This document shows positions 23,255 to 33,446 of a stretch of 64,000 nucleotides of DNA, one piece after another (the stretch's first letter is position 1; each line of letters opens with the position of its first letter). A model generated the notes under the pieces. That model did not search any database and was not told the origin of the DNA. It worked only from the letters and a program-made list of their open reading frames with translations. The DNA comes from Astrothelium macrocarpum (taxonomy: Eukaryota; Ascomycota; Dothideomycetes; Trypetheliales; Trypetheliaceae), in contig JAGEMR010000008.1 of assembly GCA_021030915.1 (NCBI GenBank), positions 1 through 64,000 on the forward strand. Direction: 5' to 3'. A program made the translations under genes and the position numbers.

Positions 23255-24988
23255 ATGACCGACGTGGAAACAGAGAAGCAGGAGGTTACTATCCATGATG
23301 AAAAATCTTTGGAGAGCAGTCCAGCTCCTAAGCTTGATCCGTATGGATTTCCTTTACGACCGCAACCTACAGATGATCCATTGGGTAGATATACGATGGG
23401 AGAAGTGAATCATGTTGAACCTACTGATCTCAAATAGATCCATTAAACTGGAGCTTCTTTTACAAATTCTTCGTGCTCTTCCAAGCTGCCTTTCTCGCCT
23501 TCCTCGGCCCCTTTACCCAGGCAGTCATCAACTCGGCCTTTGCACCGCTTGCAAAAGCAGAACACATCTCCTTGACCACGGCGTCATACGTGACGACTGT
23601 ACCGATTCTATTTGCTGGTGTCTCGCCACTGATCTGGTCCCCTATCAGCAATGTCTACGGTAGAAGAGCCATATTTGTGTCTGTCGGAATCCTGGGAATC
23701 GTGTCACACTGTGCGTCTGGCGCCGCCACAAGCTGGGGCGGTATTCTGACTGCCCGCGTGTTTATGGGTATTGGTACTTCTGCTGGAATGGGAATTGGGG
23801 CTGCAGTGGTTGCGGGTATGTAGATGGAGCATCTGTCCTAATTTTGGTCCAGAGACAAACACTAACTGCCGTAGATATGTATTTCATGCATGAGCGCGGA
23901 AAGTCAGCATTCACCTCCAATCAAGAGTCAGCTTGCTTTTCTGTTCACTAACTTCTCCTAGGTTCATGGGCATCTGGGTTGTGTTCGTCACAAATGGCGC
24001 ACATTTGGCGACAGTGGTCGGCGGGTTCACAGCATTGAATCCGCATTTAGGATGGAGATGGTGCTTCTGGTTGCCAGCCATCATCTGGTCTGCAAACTGG
24101 GTATTCAACCTGTTCTGCATGCCCGAGACCCTCTATCATCGGGACAACAAGACTGGCATCTCTCATCAGCAAAACACATCTTTCAAGAAGCTCTTCACAT
24201 TCAACGCCGTACCAATCCAACGCAAATTAAAGCTGTGGGATTTTACCCACGTCTTCTACATGCTAAAGTACCCTTCTGTCCTTTTCCCAGCCATGTACTA
24301 TGCTCTTTCCTTCGGTATCGGTAGCGTGTTATTCGCAATCACCGCAGCTGCAGCTTTTGGAAGCATTTATCACTTCAACACGGCACACGTCGGCATGGCT
24401 TCAGGTCTCAGCACATTTGTAGGCACCTTGCTTGGAGAATTGGCTGCCGGACCGGTCTCTGACTACATCCTGGTCCTGAACATGAAGAGAACCCATGGAG
24501 AACAAACACCAGAAGCACGGTTACCTTCGATGTGGCCAGGCTTTTTACTATGCCCGGCTGGCGTGATCATTGAGGGTGTATGTTTCCAGTACAAGACACA
24601 TTGGATTGGGTGAGTATTCTCTAAACCTCTTCACATTGCTACTGACTATCGATGGACCTGCTAATCATTTATCAGGCCGATCATGGGCATCGCCACTGGC
24701 GCTTTCGGCTTACAAATCATCTCCACAAATGTCTTTGCTTACATGACCGATTGCTACAAGCCACAATCCGCGGAGATCAGCACGCTCCTGAACTTTAGCC
24801 GGCAGACATTCTCATTTACTTTGGGATTCTACATGCTGCCGTTTGCATATCACACGACTTATGGCATTGCATGGGCAGTTCTAGCCATCATTCAATGCCT
24901 TTTGTTCTCAGGTATCATTGCGCTAATGTGGCGAGGAAAGGTTTGGAGAGAGAGACTTGGAATGCCAAATTCCGATAGGGATATCTAG
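23255..24988 (+). CDS. MFS transporter (12-TM, fungal DHA1-like)
   Basis: Five exons (23255-23384, 23438-23815, 23875-23902, 23962-24609, 24676-24988) give 498 residues. A hydrophilic N-terminus (with DPLDPLNWS at the first junction, a hallmark of these transporters) is followed by about 12 membrane segments. Motif-A-like SNVYGRRAIF lies in the first loop, and GFTALNPHLGWRWCFWLPAI and PETLYHR mark the middle. The 28-nt third exon (MYFMHERGK) is a family landmark. It is expected in the plasma membrane as a proton-coupled exporter or importer. The substrate may be the product or substrate of the divergent monooxygenase; that is inference from position only. Confidence 0.9.
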
Positions 24989-25084
24989 TCGTGAAAATGC
25001 TAAACCGCTCAATTTCGAAAACTGGTCATGATTCTCATTCCTGTAGAATGCCTATCCAAGCAAAATCCCATCAGGTCATTACGC

Positions 25085-28000
25085 TCACAGCACAGAAGTA
25101 TATACGCTCATTTCAGCCCTCATGACAAAATTCGTCCAGCCGGGGTATTTGGCCTTTGCGACAATCAACACCCTATCGCCCTCTTTTAACTTGTCAATCC
25201 ATTCCTTCTGGGTCGTGGCGCTATCTGCACCCTCACCAGCATGCCAGTGGAAACCTTCTCGTCTCGGCCAGCAAACCTCATGCGTCCTTGGTTCTTGCCG
25301 GGCATTGATATTCCGCAAGATCTCTGGCCCCTGTGTTTTATTCGATCCACTGAGTTTCCAGGCCGAAAACCAGGTCCAGGAGCCATTATACGTGCCATGA
25401 TCGTGCACCGAGTCACTCCAGCCTTGGTCGTGGCTTTTGATCTTGAACACAATCTTCTGAACCTTGCCGACGATGGGTTGGGACTGCAGATATACTGGAT
25501 CGCCGTGATAGTCATTAACGAGCTGTTGTTCGGCGCGTTGGACATCGTTACGAACCCAATATTCCGCTTCATGCAAGATGGCTCGGACGACCTTTTCTGG
25601 GAGTTTCAGGCTCCTCTGTAGATCGTGTGTGACTTTGAAAACGTCATTGAGCATTTCTGGGTAGTAGTCCGCCCCATGAGACGCATACTGGCCGTCCTCG
25701 TTCCACCATGGTTGAGCCGCTGCCCAAGCTTTGAAGTTGTCATCCAAGTTATACATCTTAGCTCCAGCCTTCAGCAGGGCACGCACTGAACTGGATGCTC
25801 TCTGTTCCATTGCCAGAAGCAATGGGGAGTTTCCATCAGCGTCTTTGACTTCAACATTGCCTCCTGCGCTGATAAGAAGTTTGACCAGCTTGTCAAAACT
25901 ACCCATAGCTGCATCGTGTAAGGGCGTTTTTCCAGCATTATCTATTGCGTTTGGATTTGCTTCCTTCGACAATAGGAACTCTACAACTTCGGTGTGTCCT
26001 CGAACTGTTGCGTCGTGCAAGGGTGTCCTGCCGTGACGATCGCAATATTCTATCAGCGAATTACCAGTCTTGTCCACAATGACCTTTGTTGTTGCTGCTG
26101 ATCCGCTCCTTGCGGCGCTATGGAGGATTGTCTTATCTTCATTCTTGTACAATGCCTCTGCTGCATGATGAAGCAAAAGTGCAACCACTTCAGGCTCACC
26201 GTGACCGGCGGCAATGTGCAAGCCTCCATCAGTTCCAATTTTCTCGTTGAGTAACGACGCTGCTTTGACCTCAAGAAAAGCTTTTGTTACACCTACTCCA
26301 CCTTGCGTAATAGCAATGTGGAATGGATTTGCACCATTTCGATCTCGGACTTCCAGTAATCGATCACTCAGTTTATGCCGAAGAAGCACACGCGAGGTCT
26401 CTATCGCACCACGTTCGGCGGCCATGTGTAGTGGACATTTCGCGTGGTAATCGATTATGTCTTCATAGCGAAAGATGTTCTCTTTGTACGCCTCATCACC
26501 AAAGTCCAGCATGAGTTGAAGAGCTTCGGCATAATTGAGTCCTGCAGCAAAATGGAACGGAGATGTGTTCATGAATTGATTCATTTTCAATAGCTTGCGG
26601 TCTTTATCAGCGTCAAAAAGAATCTTGATGATTTCGACTGAACAGGAGTGAAGCGCTAACATGAGGCAACTGTCCTTGGAGTAGTCGTCCCGGATCTGAT
26701 AAATGTCGGCCCCATGTTCGAGGAGTAACTTTATCGCAGTTGCTCGATGGTGAATGATAGCTTTATGAAGCGGACTAGTTTTCCCGTCGGGACCTACAGC
26801 ATTTATGATGTTGCTAGTTCCTAGTAGGTTCAAAAGCCGTTTCAAAACATTTTCGTGATCTCCTACGCTTGCCCAGTGGAGAGCGTTGCCTAGAAAGCCA
26901 TCGTTGGAGTGAACGTAACCGGATTCCTCAACATCGTCAACGTTCAAATTCTCGAGCAATCTTGACACGACATCGTCCAGTCCAAAATATGCAGCGACGT
27001 TCAAGCTCTGGAAAGACCCTTTTCCTTTGCTATGATGCCAGGCAAGACCGCCAAACAATTCCCCTGAAGGATGAAGAAGCAGGACTCGCGTAGCACAGTT
27101 AAAATTCATCTTGTGTTCAAAGAAATCCATAATGGCCTCCATCAGATCATCATTATGAGACTCCTCCATTTCCCTTGCATAGTGTCCCCAGAACAGAGAC
27201 GCATATGCAAGAAAGGGGTATTTTCCTGTGAGTTCCTCGACACCTTCAACGCCATCCCGCATCTCCGAGTCAAAGGACTCCAAGCGAAGATAGGTGAGAC
27301 ATGTTTTGGCCATGTCCAGCCGGGCCTCCGGAAAGCTCTGTTCTCGGATGACTTCGAAGTATTCTTGCGTAGTATAGTGTACAAACCGAATGATTCCAAG
27401 CGCTTCGTCCACAGTGACCAATCCTGCACAGACAGAGGTGAGCAAGCTGTCCGGAATAAGACTATCATTGTCGAGCTCATCCTCATCATCCTCTTCTACA
27501 GACAGAGCGTGCTGTAGTTCCGTCTTGGTGAATGCCCTTTTGGTATAGCAAATGAAGGCAATAATACGTTTAGCGAGCTGCTGGTCTGTTTTGTTCTGAC
27601 CCTCAACTCTCTTCATCGCTTCATCATAAGTCGCTCGAAGAGCATTTTCGCCTTGAGGCAGTGCCGCCAGTGCTTTACGAAGCTTTTTCGGCGTGTGTTC
27701 CTCCAGCAAGCTGTCCATGTGAAATCGGGCCAACAGAAACCTACGAATGCGCATCAGTTATTCGTCTCCATAGAAATCACAAGGTCATGCTTTCAAGCTC
27801 TTGCAAGGACTCACATTCCCTGGGCTTTTTCCGCCACGGTGTCTGCAATCGCTCGTCCCAGACTTGGATCCTTCCTCACGCTGCTACTGAGTTTAGTCTC
27901 GCTTTCAATACGTCTGTCAATATACTCCTGCAAGTCCGCCGTACTTGCTCTAATCCTTAGTTGCTCTGTGGTATCGTAAAGAGCGGAGTCTTCTTCAACC

Positions 28001-29163
28001 ACAAACCGGGACGTAACAAGGATGCGAACCAATGGCTGGAAATACGATAGTTCTGTGAGAAGTTGCGTTCCATGAATCCTCGAGCTCTCATCAAGGGCAT
28101 CGATCACGACGTAGACTTTGCTGTGATATTCCTGCATCTCTTCGTAGAGCAATTTGAGAAGATCTGAGGCCTGTGGTCTTTGATTTCGTTTAAGGTAGTT
28201 TCTCTCCAGCTTTGCACATTGGTCTAGGTCCAGTAATCGAGTTTGAACCAAGTGTCGCCACAAACTTGCTATCATATTTTGAAGGGTCTGGATTTCCCGT
28301 TCTCGATAATCGCAGTACAAGAATGCTATGGCGGTTTCTTCGTCGTTCCGAAATGCTTTTTGCAAATCGTCCACCACAATAGACACCATGGTCGTTTTGC
28401 CGGCTCCTGGTATTCCGGGACACCACAAAGTGTTGCCTTTCTTTGGTTCGCTTTTGATCCATCTTTGATATTCGGGTGCGTCAAGAAACCACTGACCAGT
28501 GCCGGGTTGGCGCTGAGACAACACACTACCATGTTTTGTAGCAAAATCATAGGGAGCAATGAAGTCAACAATTGCTTGGTGACGCTGTCTTCTTGCTTGA
28601 ACTTGAAGCTCCTCTACTCCACTGCTAATCTCCTGAACTTTATCCTTTGTAAGTTTAGTATCCTTTTTGATGTCTGTGGTATCCGTTTTGATGTTCTCGG
28701 TATCCGCTTTGATGGCCCTGGTCTCCGCCTCGATAGCTGAAGTGAGCTCCCACAGCTTATCACTCAGAGCTAGACCGATGAGAGACTTTAATCGCTCTAT
28801 GCGACTAAGAACTTCCTTGATATCCTGTTTCTTAAGAGTCCATAAGAAATGGCGGTTAAGTTTGGCAACACCTTTGACTGGCTGGACTTTGCGACATAGG
28901 CTGTCCAACGAGAGATTCAATTCATTCACAAGCGGTTCTAATTGAGCAGCGCTATTAAGCCAGGCTACCGTCGTATCTGGGTCTTTTAAGCGATATTGTA
29001 AGCGGGTCGCAAGGCTGTGAATCTCAACTGCATCTTGGAGGAATTCTCTTGCATCCTTGGAGGCATTCTTGGTCTCATTGATCCATCCAATCAGTTTAGT
29101 GGTACCATCGATGACTTGTCCAATCGAAGATACGATACCCAGGACGGCGACAAACTCTGCCAT
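25085..29163 (-). CDS. NLR-like protein: STAND N-domain, NACHT, ankyrin repeats, C-terminal beta domain
   Basis: Two exons (29163-27815 and 27740-25085, intron 74 nt) give 1334 residues. Residues 1-130 match the fungal STAND N-terminal domain (MAEFVAVLGIVSSIGQVIDG start). At about 148-176 is a heptad run of the IKADTEN / IKTDTTD / IKKDTKL type. The NACHT domain has Walker A GIPGAGKT at 250-257 and Walker B VYVVIDALDES at 350-360. A winged-helix-like region with HYTTQEYF follows, then ankyrin repeats from about 696 to 1110. Residues about 1196-1334 form a separate Trp/Gly-rich domain (SHDQGWSD, GTYNGSWTWF, WPRREGFHWHAG). Such proteins sense non-self or damage and can trigger cell death; here the partner is unknown. 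I set the start at 29163 because an upstream in-frame Met (29250) adds a region unlike the family. Confidence 0.88.
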
Positions 29164-30047
29164 GGCAGTTAGCGAGCTAAAAGCGGGAGCGGCACGAATG
29201 CAGGCAAAAGAGGCAACGAGACGAGAAAGGCTGGAAATGCATAGAATCAATCGTCATAAGACGGCAGGTAAATGTACTGCAGTATTTTTGTTGCCTAGAA
29301 CTAAGAAAAAGGCGAAACAAGCCTGATGACAAGCTGAGCGTAACCATGCCAAGCTTCAGAGGCCCCAGTAGCCATCAGCTCGTGCTGAGGCACGGGCTTG
29401 TGGAACTTAGGAAGCATCGTCGCCTCTTCATAAATAGCTGGGGCAGGATAAAACGCTATGATCGTGGGGGCCAAAAGCAAGGGTCTAGCTGAAGTAGTAC
29501 GTACCTTGAGCACCGCCAATAAGTGGTCCAAGCACGCTCGCCATGGAGAAATACACTTTTACGAAATCTGAGGCAACAACATCAACGTCGATGGCCAAGC
29601 GACTTTGTGTTTCAATTTAAATCGTTCATGGAGGCTGTGAACCGAACATGTTAATGCATACACTGCCAGTCCTATGTCTGCCTTGACATTCCTCTTTAAT
29701 GCAGGCTTTCTTAACGGACGATCTATAAGCATCCGGAAACAGGGATTAGACCGAGCAATGCCGCAGTATGCCAGAAAGGCATTGTTTATCGAATGTTCAT
29801 TGAGGAGACTCTCGATGACGATGACTATCAGGATGCTATAAATTTGTTTGACGAAGCATTCAATCGCAATGATCATGATAATTTTAACTGCGGTCCATGG
29901 TAGCACCTTGTTTTGTCATACAGAACATGGAAAGCAATCCACAAGACTTTACAGGATGATGCAAACAAACACGCCACCAAATCCATTGACATAGCTCGAA
30001 ACCAAATAGTGCTAACAAACAAAATCTTCAAGATAGCCTCTGATATT
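29164..30047. other. Intergenic, possible MFS remnant
   Basis: About 880 bases without a clear gene. On the minus strand around 29500-29546 a short segment ASVLGPLIGGA resembles an MFS motif and is cut off by stops, so it may be a fragment. A minus-strand open frame at 29559-29906 has no recognisable features. The NLR promoter also lies here. Confidence 0.35.
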
Positions 30048-30788
30048 TCACCAAGGAATCAGGCCCTCCTTATCAACGAAAGTTCCTGTGGGACCGTCTT
30101 TATTCAGAGTTGCCATCTCCGCCATTTGTATCGTTCCGCTTTCTACCGTGCCAGTTCCAGCAAAGTGATTCAAATTCGTAGCCACGTATCCAGGACAGAT
30201 TGCATTGACCTTCCATCCATCATTCTTTTGTTTGAACGCCCAGTGAGCCATGATCATATTCAACGCAGCCTTGCTGCTCCGGTATGATGGGGCCATCGCA
30301 AAAGCATAGGGATTGCTTTCATCCACTCTGCCATGAATGGATCCCAACACAGAAGAAGTAAAAATAATGCGAGGAAGACTTGATTTGGCCAGTAATGGTT
30401 CGAAGGCTTCGGTCACAATGTGATGTCCAAAGACATTGGTATTGAACTGTTCCTGAAACACCTCGCGCATGGTCGAACCGGGTCTCTTGCCCTCGATAGA
30501 AATGCCGGCATTGTTAATCAAGACATCGATCCGGCCATGCTTTGATTCAACTTCCTTTGCAGCTTGCTCGATTGATTGATCGCTGGTTATATCGATGTTC
30601 AGGGGTTCGACAGAGAGGCCCTCCTGTGTCAACTCTGATGCGGCTTTGACTCCACGCTCTGCATCACGACTACCCATCAGAATGTGCCAATCACGATTCT
30701 CCTTCGCAAGCTTGCGAGCTGCTGCAAATCCGATTCCTTGGTTCGCGCCGGTTATGAGTACCAGCGTAGACAAAGTGGATTGGGCCAT
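30048..30788 (-). CDS. Short-chain dehydrogenase, carbonyl-reductase-like
   Basis: A single intronless frame of 246 residues with a complete classical SDR motif set: cofactor TGANQGIG at 13-20, GSRD after strand 2 (favouring NADP), NNAG at 92-95, a Ser at 145-146 and YRSSK (Tyr169, Lys173). NPYAFAMAPSYRSSKAALN and ICPGYVATNLN are typical of carbonyl-reductase-type SDRs that act on aldehydes and ketones. It is cytosolic, with no signal or membrane segment. The substrate is unknown. The amidohydrolase on the same strand follows after 523 bp; whether they act together is not shown by the sequence. Confidence 0.9.
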   Translation of the reverse strand: MAQSTLSTLVLITGANQGIGFAAARKLAKENRDWHILMGSRDAERGVKAASELTQEGLSVEPLNIDITSDQSIEQAAKEVESKHGRIDVLINNAGISIEGKRPGSTMREVFQEQFNTNVFGHHIVTEAFEPLLAKSSLPRIIFTSSVLGSIHGRVDESNPYAFAMAPSYRSSKAALNMIMAHWAFKQKNDGWKVNAICPGYVATNLNHFAGTGTVESGTIQMAEMATLNKDGPTGTFVDKEGLIPW

Positions 30789-31311
30789 GGTGTTGATCTA
30801 TATTGGAAGGAAACAGTAGGGACGTTTTATTGGTATATTTTAGAGCATACAAAGCCTAATGAGGGCGACAAGTAGATGAAGCAGGATTCCATTTTTAATA
30901 ACATACCAAAAGTCCGCGCATTTTCGATTTCCATCCGTTATGGGTGTGTCCGAGAATTTCAAAGTTTGGGACATGCCCACGAAAGGCAAGCCAACTTCGA
31001 TTGGGTCAAGTTTTATGTTTATGATGCAAAGGTCTTACCTCTCAAGAATGGTGTGGTTCTCAATAGATCTTACGATGATTCAAGAGCTGACCCAGACTGT
31101 GCAAGAGGTCTTGGTGACCGTGCGTAACGGCGTAAAGGGGCGCAGTTTTCTCCGTGCAGCCAATCATAGTCAGGACGTGGTTGTAACAGAATCGGACTTA
31201 CGATTGTAAAAGACGAAAACCATCATCCAACAAATCCAATTAATTGTTTTATCTTACTTCCTCGCTCGCTCGCTTTTTCGGGACTGAGTTCGTTCCGAAA
31301 TGCCAGCCGCG
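30789..31311. other. Intergenic region
   Basis: These 523 bases between two minus-strand genes hold the SDR promoter and the amidohydrolase 3' end. No gene, repeat or clear signal was seen. Confidence 0.45.
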
Positions 31312-32307
31312 TCAAAGATTTTCACGCCTCATATTCGATGCTCGAACGCCCAGTAAATTCTCCGCGTTCTTATAACAAACCAATTCCAATTGCTCCTTCG
31401 TCAACAGCCCGCTCTTCTCCATCTCCTCTACAAACGCCTTCCCCTTCTCGTTTGGCGAGAACGGATAATCCACCGAATACAAAATCTTATCAATCGGCGA
31501 AACCCGCAACAAACACGCCAACGGCGCCAACGAAAACATCCCACTCGTCGTCACCCAAATGTTCTGCTCCCACACCTCCCTTAGTCCCCTCTTCCTCGCA
31601 TCCCACCTCTGCGCCTGCGGCACAATGCGATCCAGTTGAAACGGCAGCATCTCCCCCATATGTCCAATAATGATCTTGAGCTGCGGATACTCATCAAACA
31701 CGCCGCTCGCATACAACTTCAGCACATGCAGCGCCGTCTCCGCATGCCACCCCCACCCGGCCATCGACAGCGTGAACGCGGTCTTGTCGGAGAAGTTCCC
31801 GCGGTAGTGCTTGGCGAGCGCGGCCGGCGCCCACGTCGGGTGGATGTACAGCGGCACGTCCAGCTGCTCGGCGCGCGCAAACACGGGCCAGAAGAAGCGG
31901 TCGTCGTAGAAGCGGCCGTCGAGGTGGTTGTCGATCAGCGCGCCGAGGAAGCCGTGCTGCGTGACGCAGCGGCTCAGCTCGTCTGCGGCCGCGCTGGGCT
32001 CCGCCATCGGCAGCATCCCCCATGCCGCGAGGCGCGTGGGGTGCTCGCGGATCGCCGCCGCGAGCGAGTCGTTGGTGCTGGTGCAGACGCTGGTGGAGAA
32101 GTCCCCCGGCCCGTGGGAGAGGATCTGGAGTGAGACGGAGCCCGCGTCCATGTCGGCGATGCGGCCGTCGGAGAGGTCGAGGAGCTTGTCGATGGTGGCC
32201 GCGGGGAAGCGTTCGTATGGGTCGGCGCCGGATTCGCGGCGGGATTTGAGGATGTCGTCGGAGAGGTAGTGTTCTTCGAGGGTGATTAAGGGATGCATGA
32301 TGGTCAC
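31312..32307 (-). CDS. Amidohydrolase-2 family enzyme, probably a non-oxidative decarboxylase
   Basis: A single exon of 331 residues in the ACMSD / 2,3-dihydroxybenzoate (gamma-resorcylate) decarboxylase group. The N-terminal ITLEEHY (Glu11-Glu12-His13) replaces the HxH of other amidohydrolases, as in those decarboxylases. His156 in YIHPTW, His216 in GHMGEM and Asp280 in YSVDYPF sit where the metal ligands and acid are expected. It would remove CO2 from a hydroxybenzoate-type acid; the exact substrate is not known. The 5' two-thirds (about 31690-32280) is unusually GC-rich with many G/C third positions, unlike its neighbours. An alternative start three codons in (second Met) is possible. Confidence 0.85.
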   Translation of the reverse strand: MTIMHPLITLEEHYLSDDILKSRRESGADPYERFPAATIDKLLDLSDGRIADMDAGSVSLQILSHGPGDFSTSVCTSTNDSLAAAIREHPTRLAAWGMLPMAEPSAAADELSRCVTQHGFLGALIDNHLDGRFYDDRFFWPVFARAEQLDVPLYIHPTWAPAALAKHYRGNFSDKTAFTLSMAGWGWHAETALHVLKLYASGVFDEYPQLKIIIGHMGEMLPFQLDRIVPQAQRWDARKRGLREVWEQNIWVTTSGMFSLAPLACLLRVSPIDKILYSVDYPFSPNEKGKAFVEEMEKSGLLTKEQLELVCYKNAENLLGVRASNMRRENL

Positions 32308-33446
32308 TTGGGGATTTGATCTGGGTCAAGAAGTTGTGTCAATGGAAGATGGTGGTGGAGGGAGGAATTGAAAGTGGATAGACAGAGGTATGAAATACTC
32401 CGGGTTATAAAGTGAATGAAGCTATCGGGGCGTTCACTCCTCCATCTGCCCGCTGTGCACTTTTCGGTAACTAAGTCCGGGGGCTAACGCGAGACAGTAT
32501 ACCCGGACTTTACATGTTCTTTAGCGTATTGTGACAAACGCCTATCTCCTTGTGGCGCCTTCGAACAAAGCCAAATGTTGTGGAACGGTAGTTCTGGTCA
32601 ACTCACAAGCGATCTTGGGACTATTGAGGAAACCGAACCGAGCAGATGCTGTGGGTGATCTGTTCCTGTCAGCATCTTCAATCGGCTGGACGGAAAAAGC
32701 AGTAAACAATGAAGATTATCGACTGAGAAGAGCATAAAGCCTATTTCTATCGGACTATAACGTCAAATTCAGATGTGGGGTTATAGTTGGTGGCAGTGAA
32801 ACATGTCCTGAATCGTACCGGGTTGGGAAGACCCAACACGATCAAATAATTTGGTGACAAAAGTTCTTGATTGAAATGCTGACTTACACTCATCAATGCT
32901 TAAACTATGCTAAGGTTTTTTCTCGTTCGTCCGCAGCATAGTCAGGCATGCCCATATTTCTTGATGTAATCATTTGCGGGGTAGCAGCTTCATACACTAT
33001 TTGCAGAAAGCACGTGGCATGAAAGCGTCTGGGTATTTCATTCCATTGTTTCCTATAACATTTGGATAGAGTTTCGGTCATAGGAGGTAGTGGGATGTTA
33101 AGGTAGTGAGAGGTTTCACGGTGTTAGGAAATAAGAAGAACCAGAATGTCACCCGTCTGTCCGAAACAACTTGGGGAAGCCGAAAGGGTGATTTCAATCC
33201 TGTCAAGTATTATGAAATTACAGAAAGCGCACTGAGACTTTCCCTGTTGCGCCGGAACTGCTTCATCATGAGAATGTGTTTTCTTTTTTTTTTTTCATTC
33301 ATCCTAAAGCCTCAAACTGGAGGCTTTTCTCGGGACATCTATCTATTTTGCATGCAGCCATCATTCACTAGTGTACACATAAGAAACCCCCAACCTCGCT
33401 TGCATTAAAATACGTATTCTTCAATTCCAGATCATCATCACCACCA
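32308..33446. other. Intergenic region
   Basis: About 1.14 kb without a supported gene. The amidohydrolase promoter lies at the left end and the MINDY gene 3' end at the right. A short T-rich tract at about 33280-33296 is the only notable composition feature. Confidence 0.45.

Noticed and set aside
29301..29546. MFS gene fragment
   Set aside because: Only a single MFS-like motif of about 11 residues is seen; not enough to call a gene or pseudogene.
31636..32329. Long frames (165 and 211 codons) overlapping the amidohydrolase
   Set aside because: Both are Arg/Ala/Gly-rich shadows caused by the high GC of the real gene.
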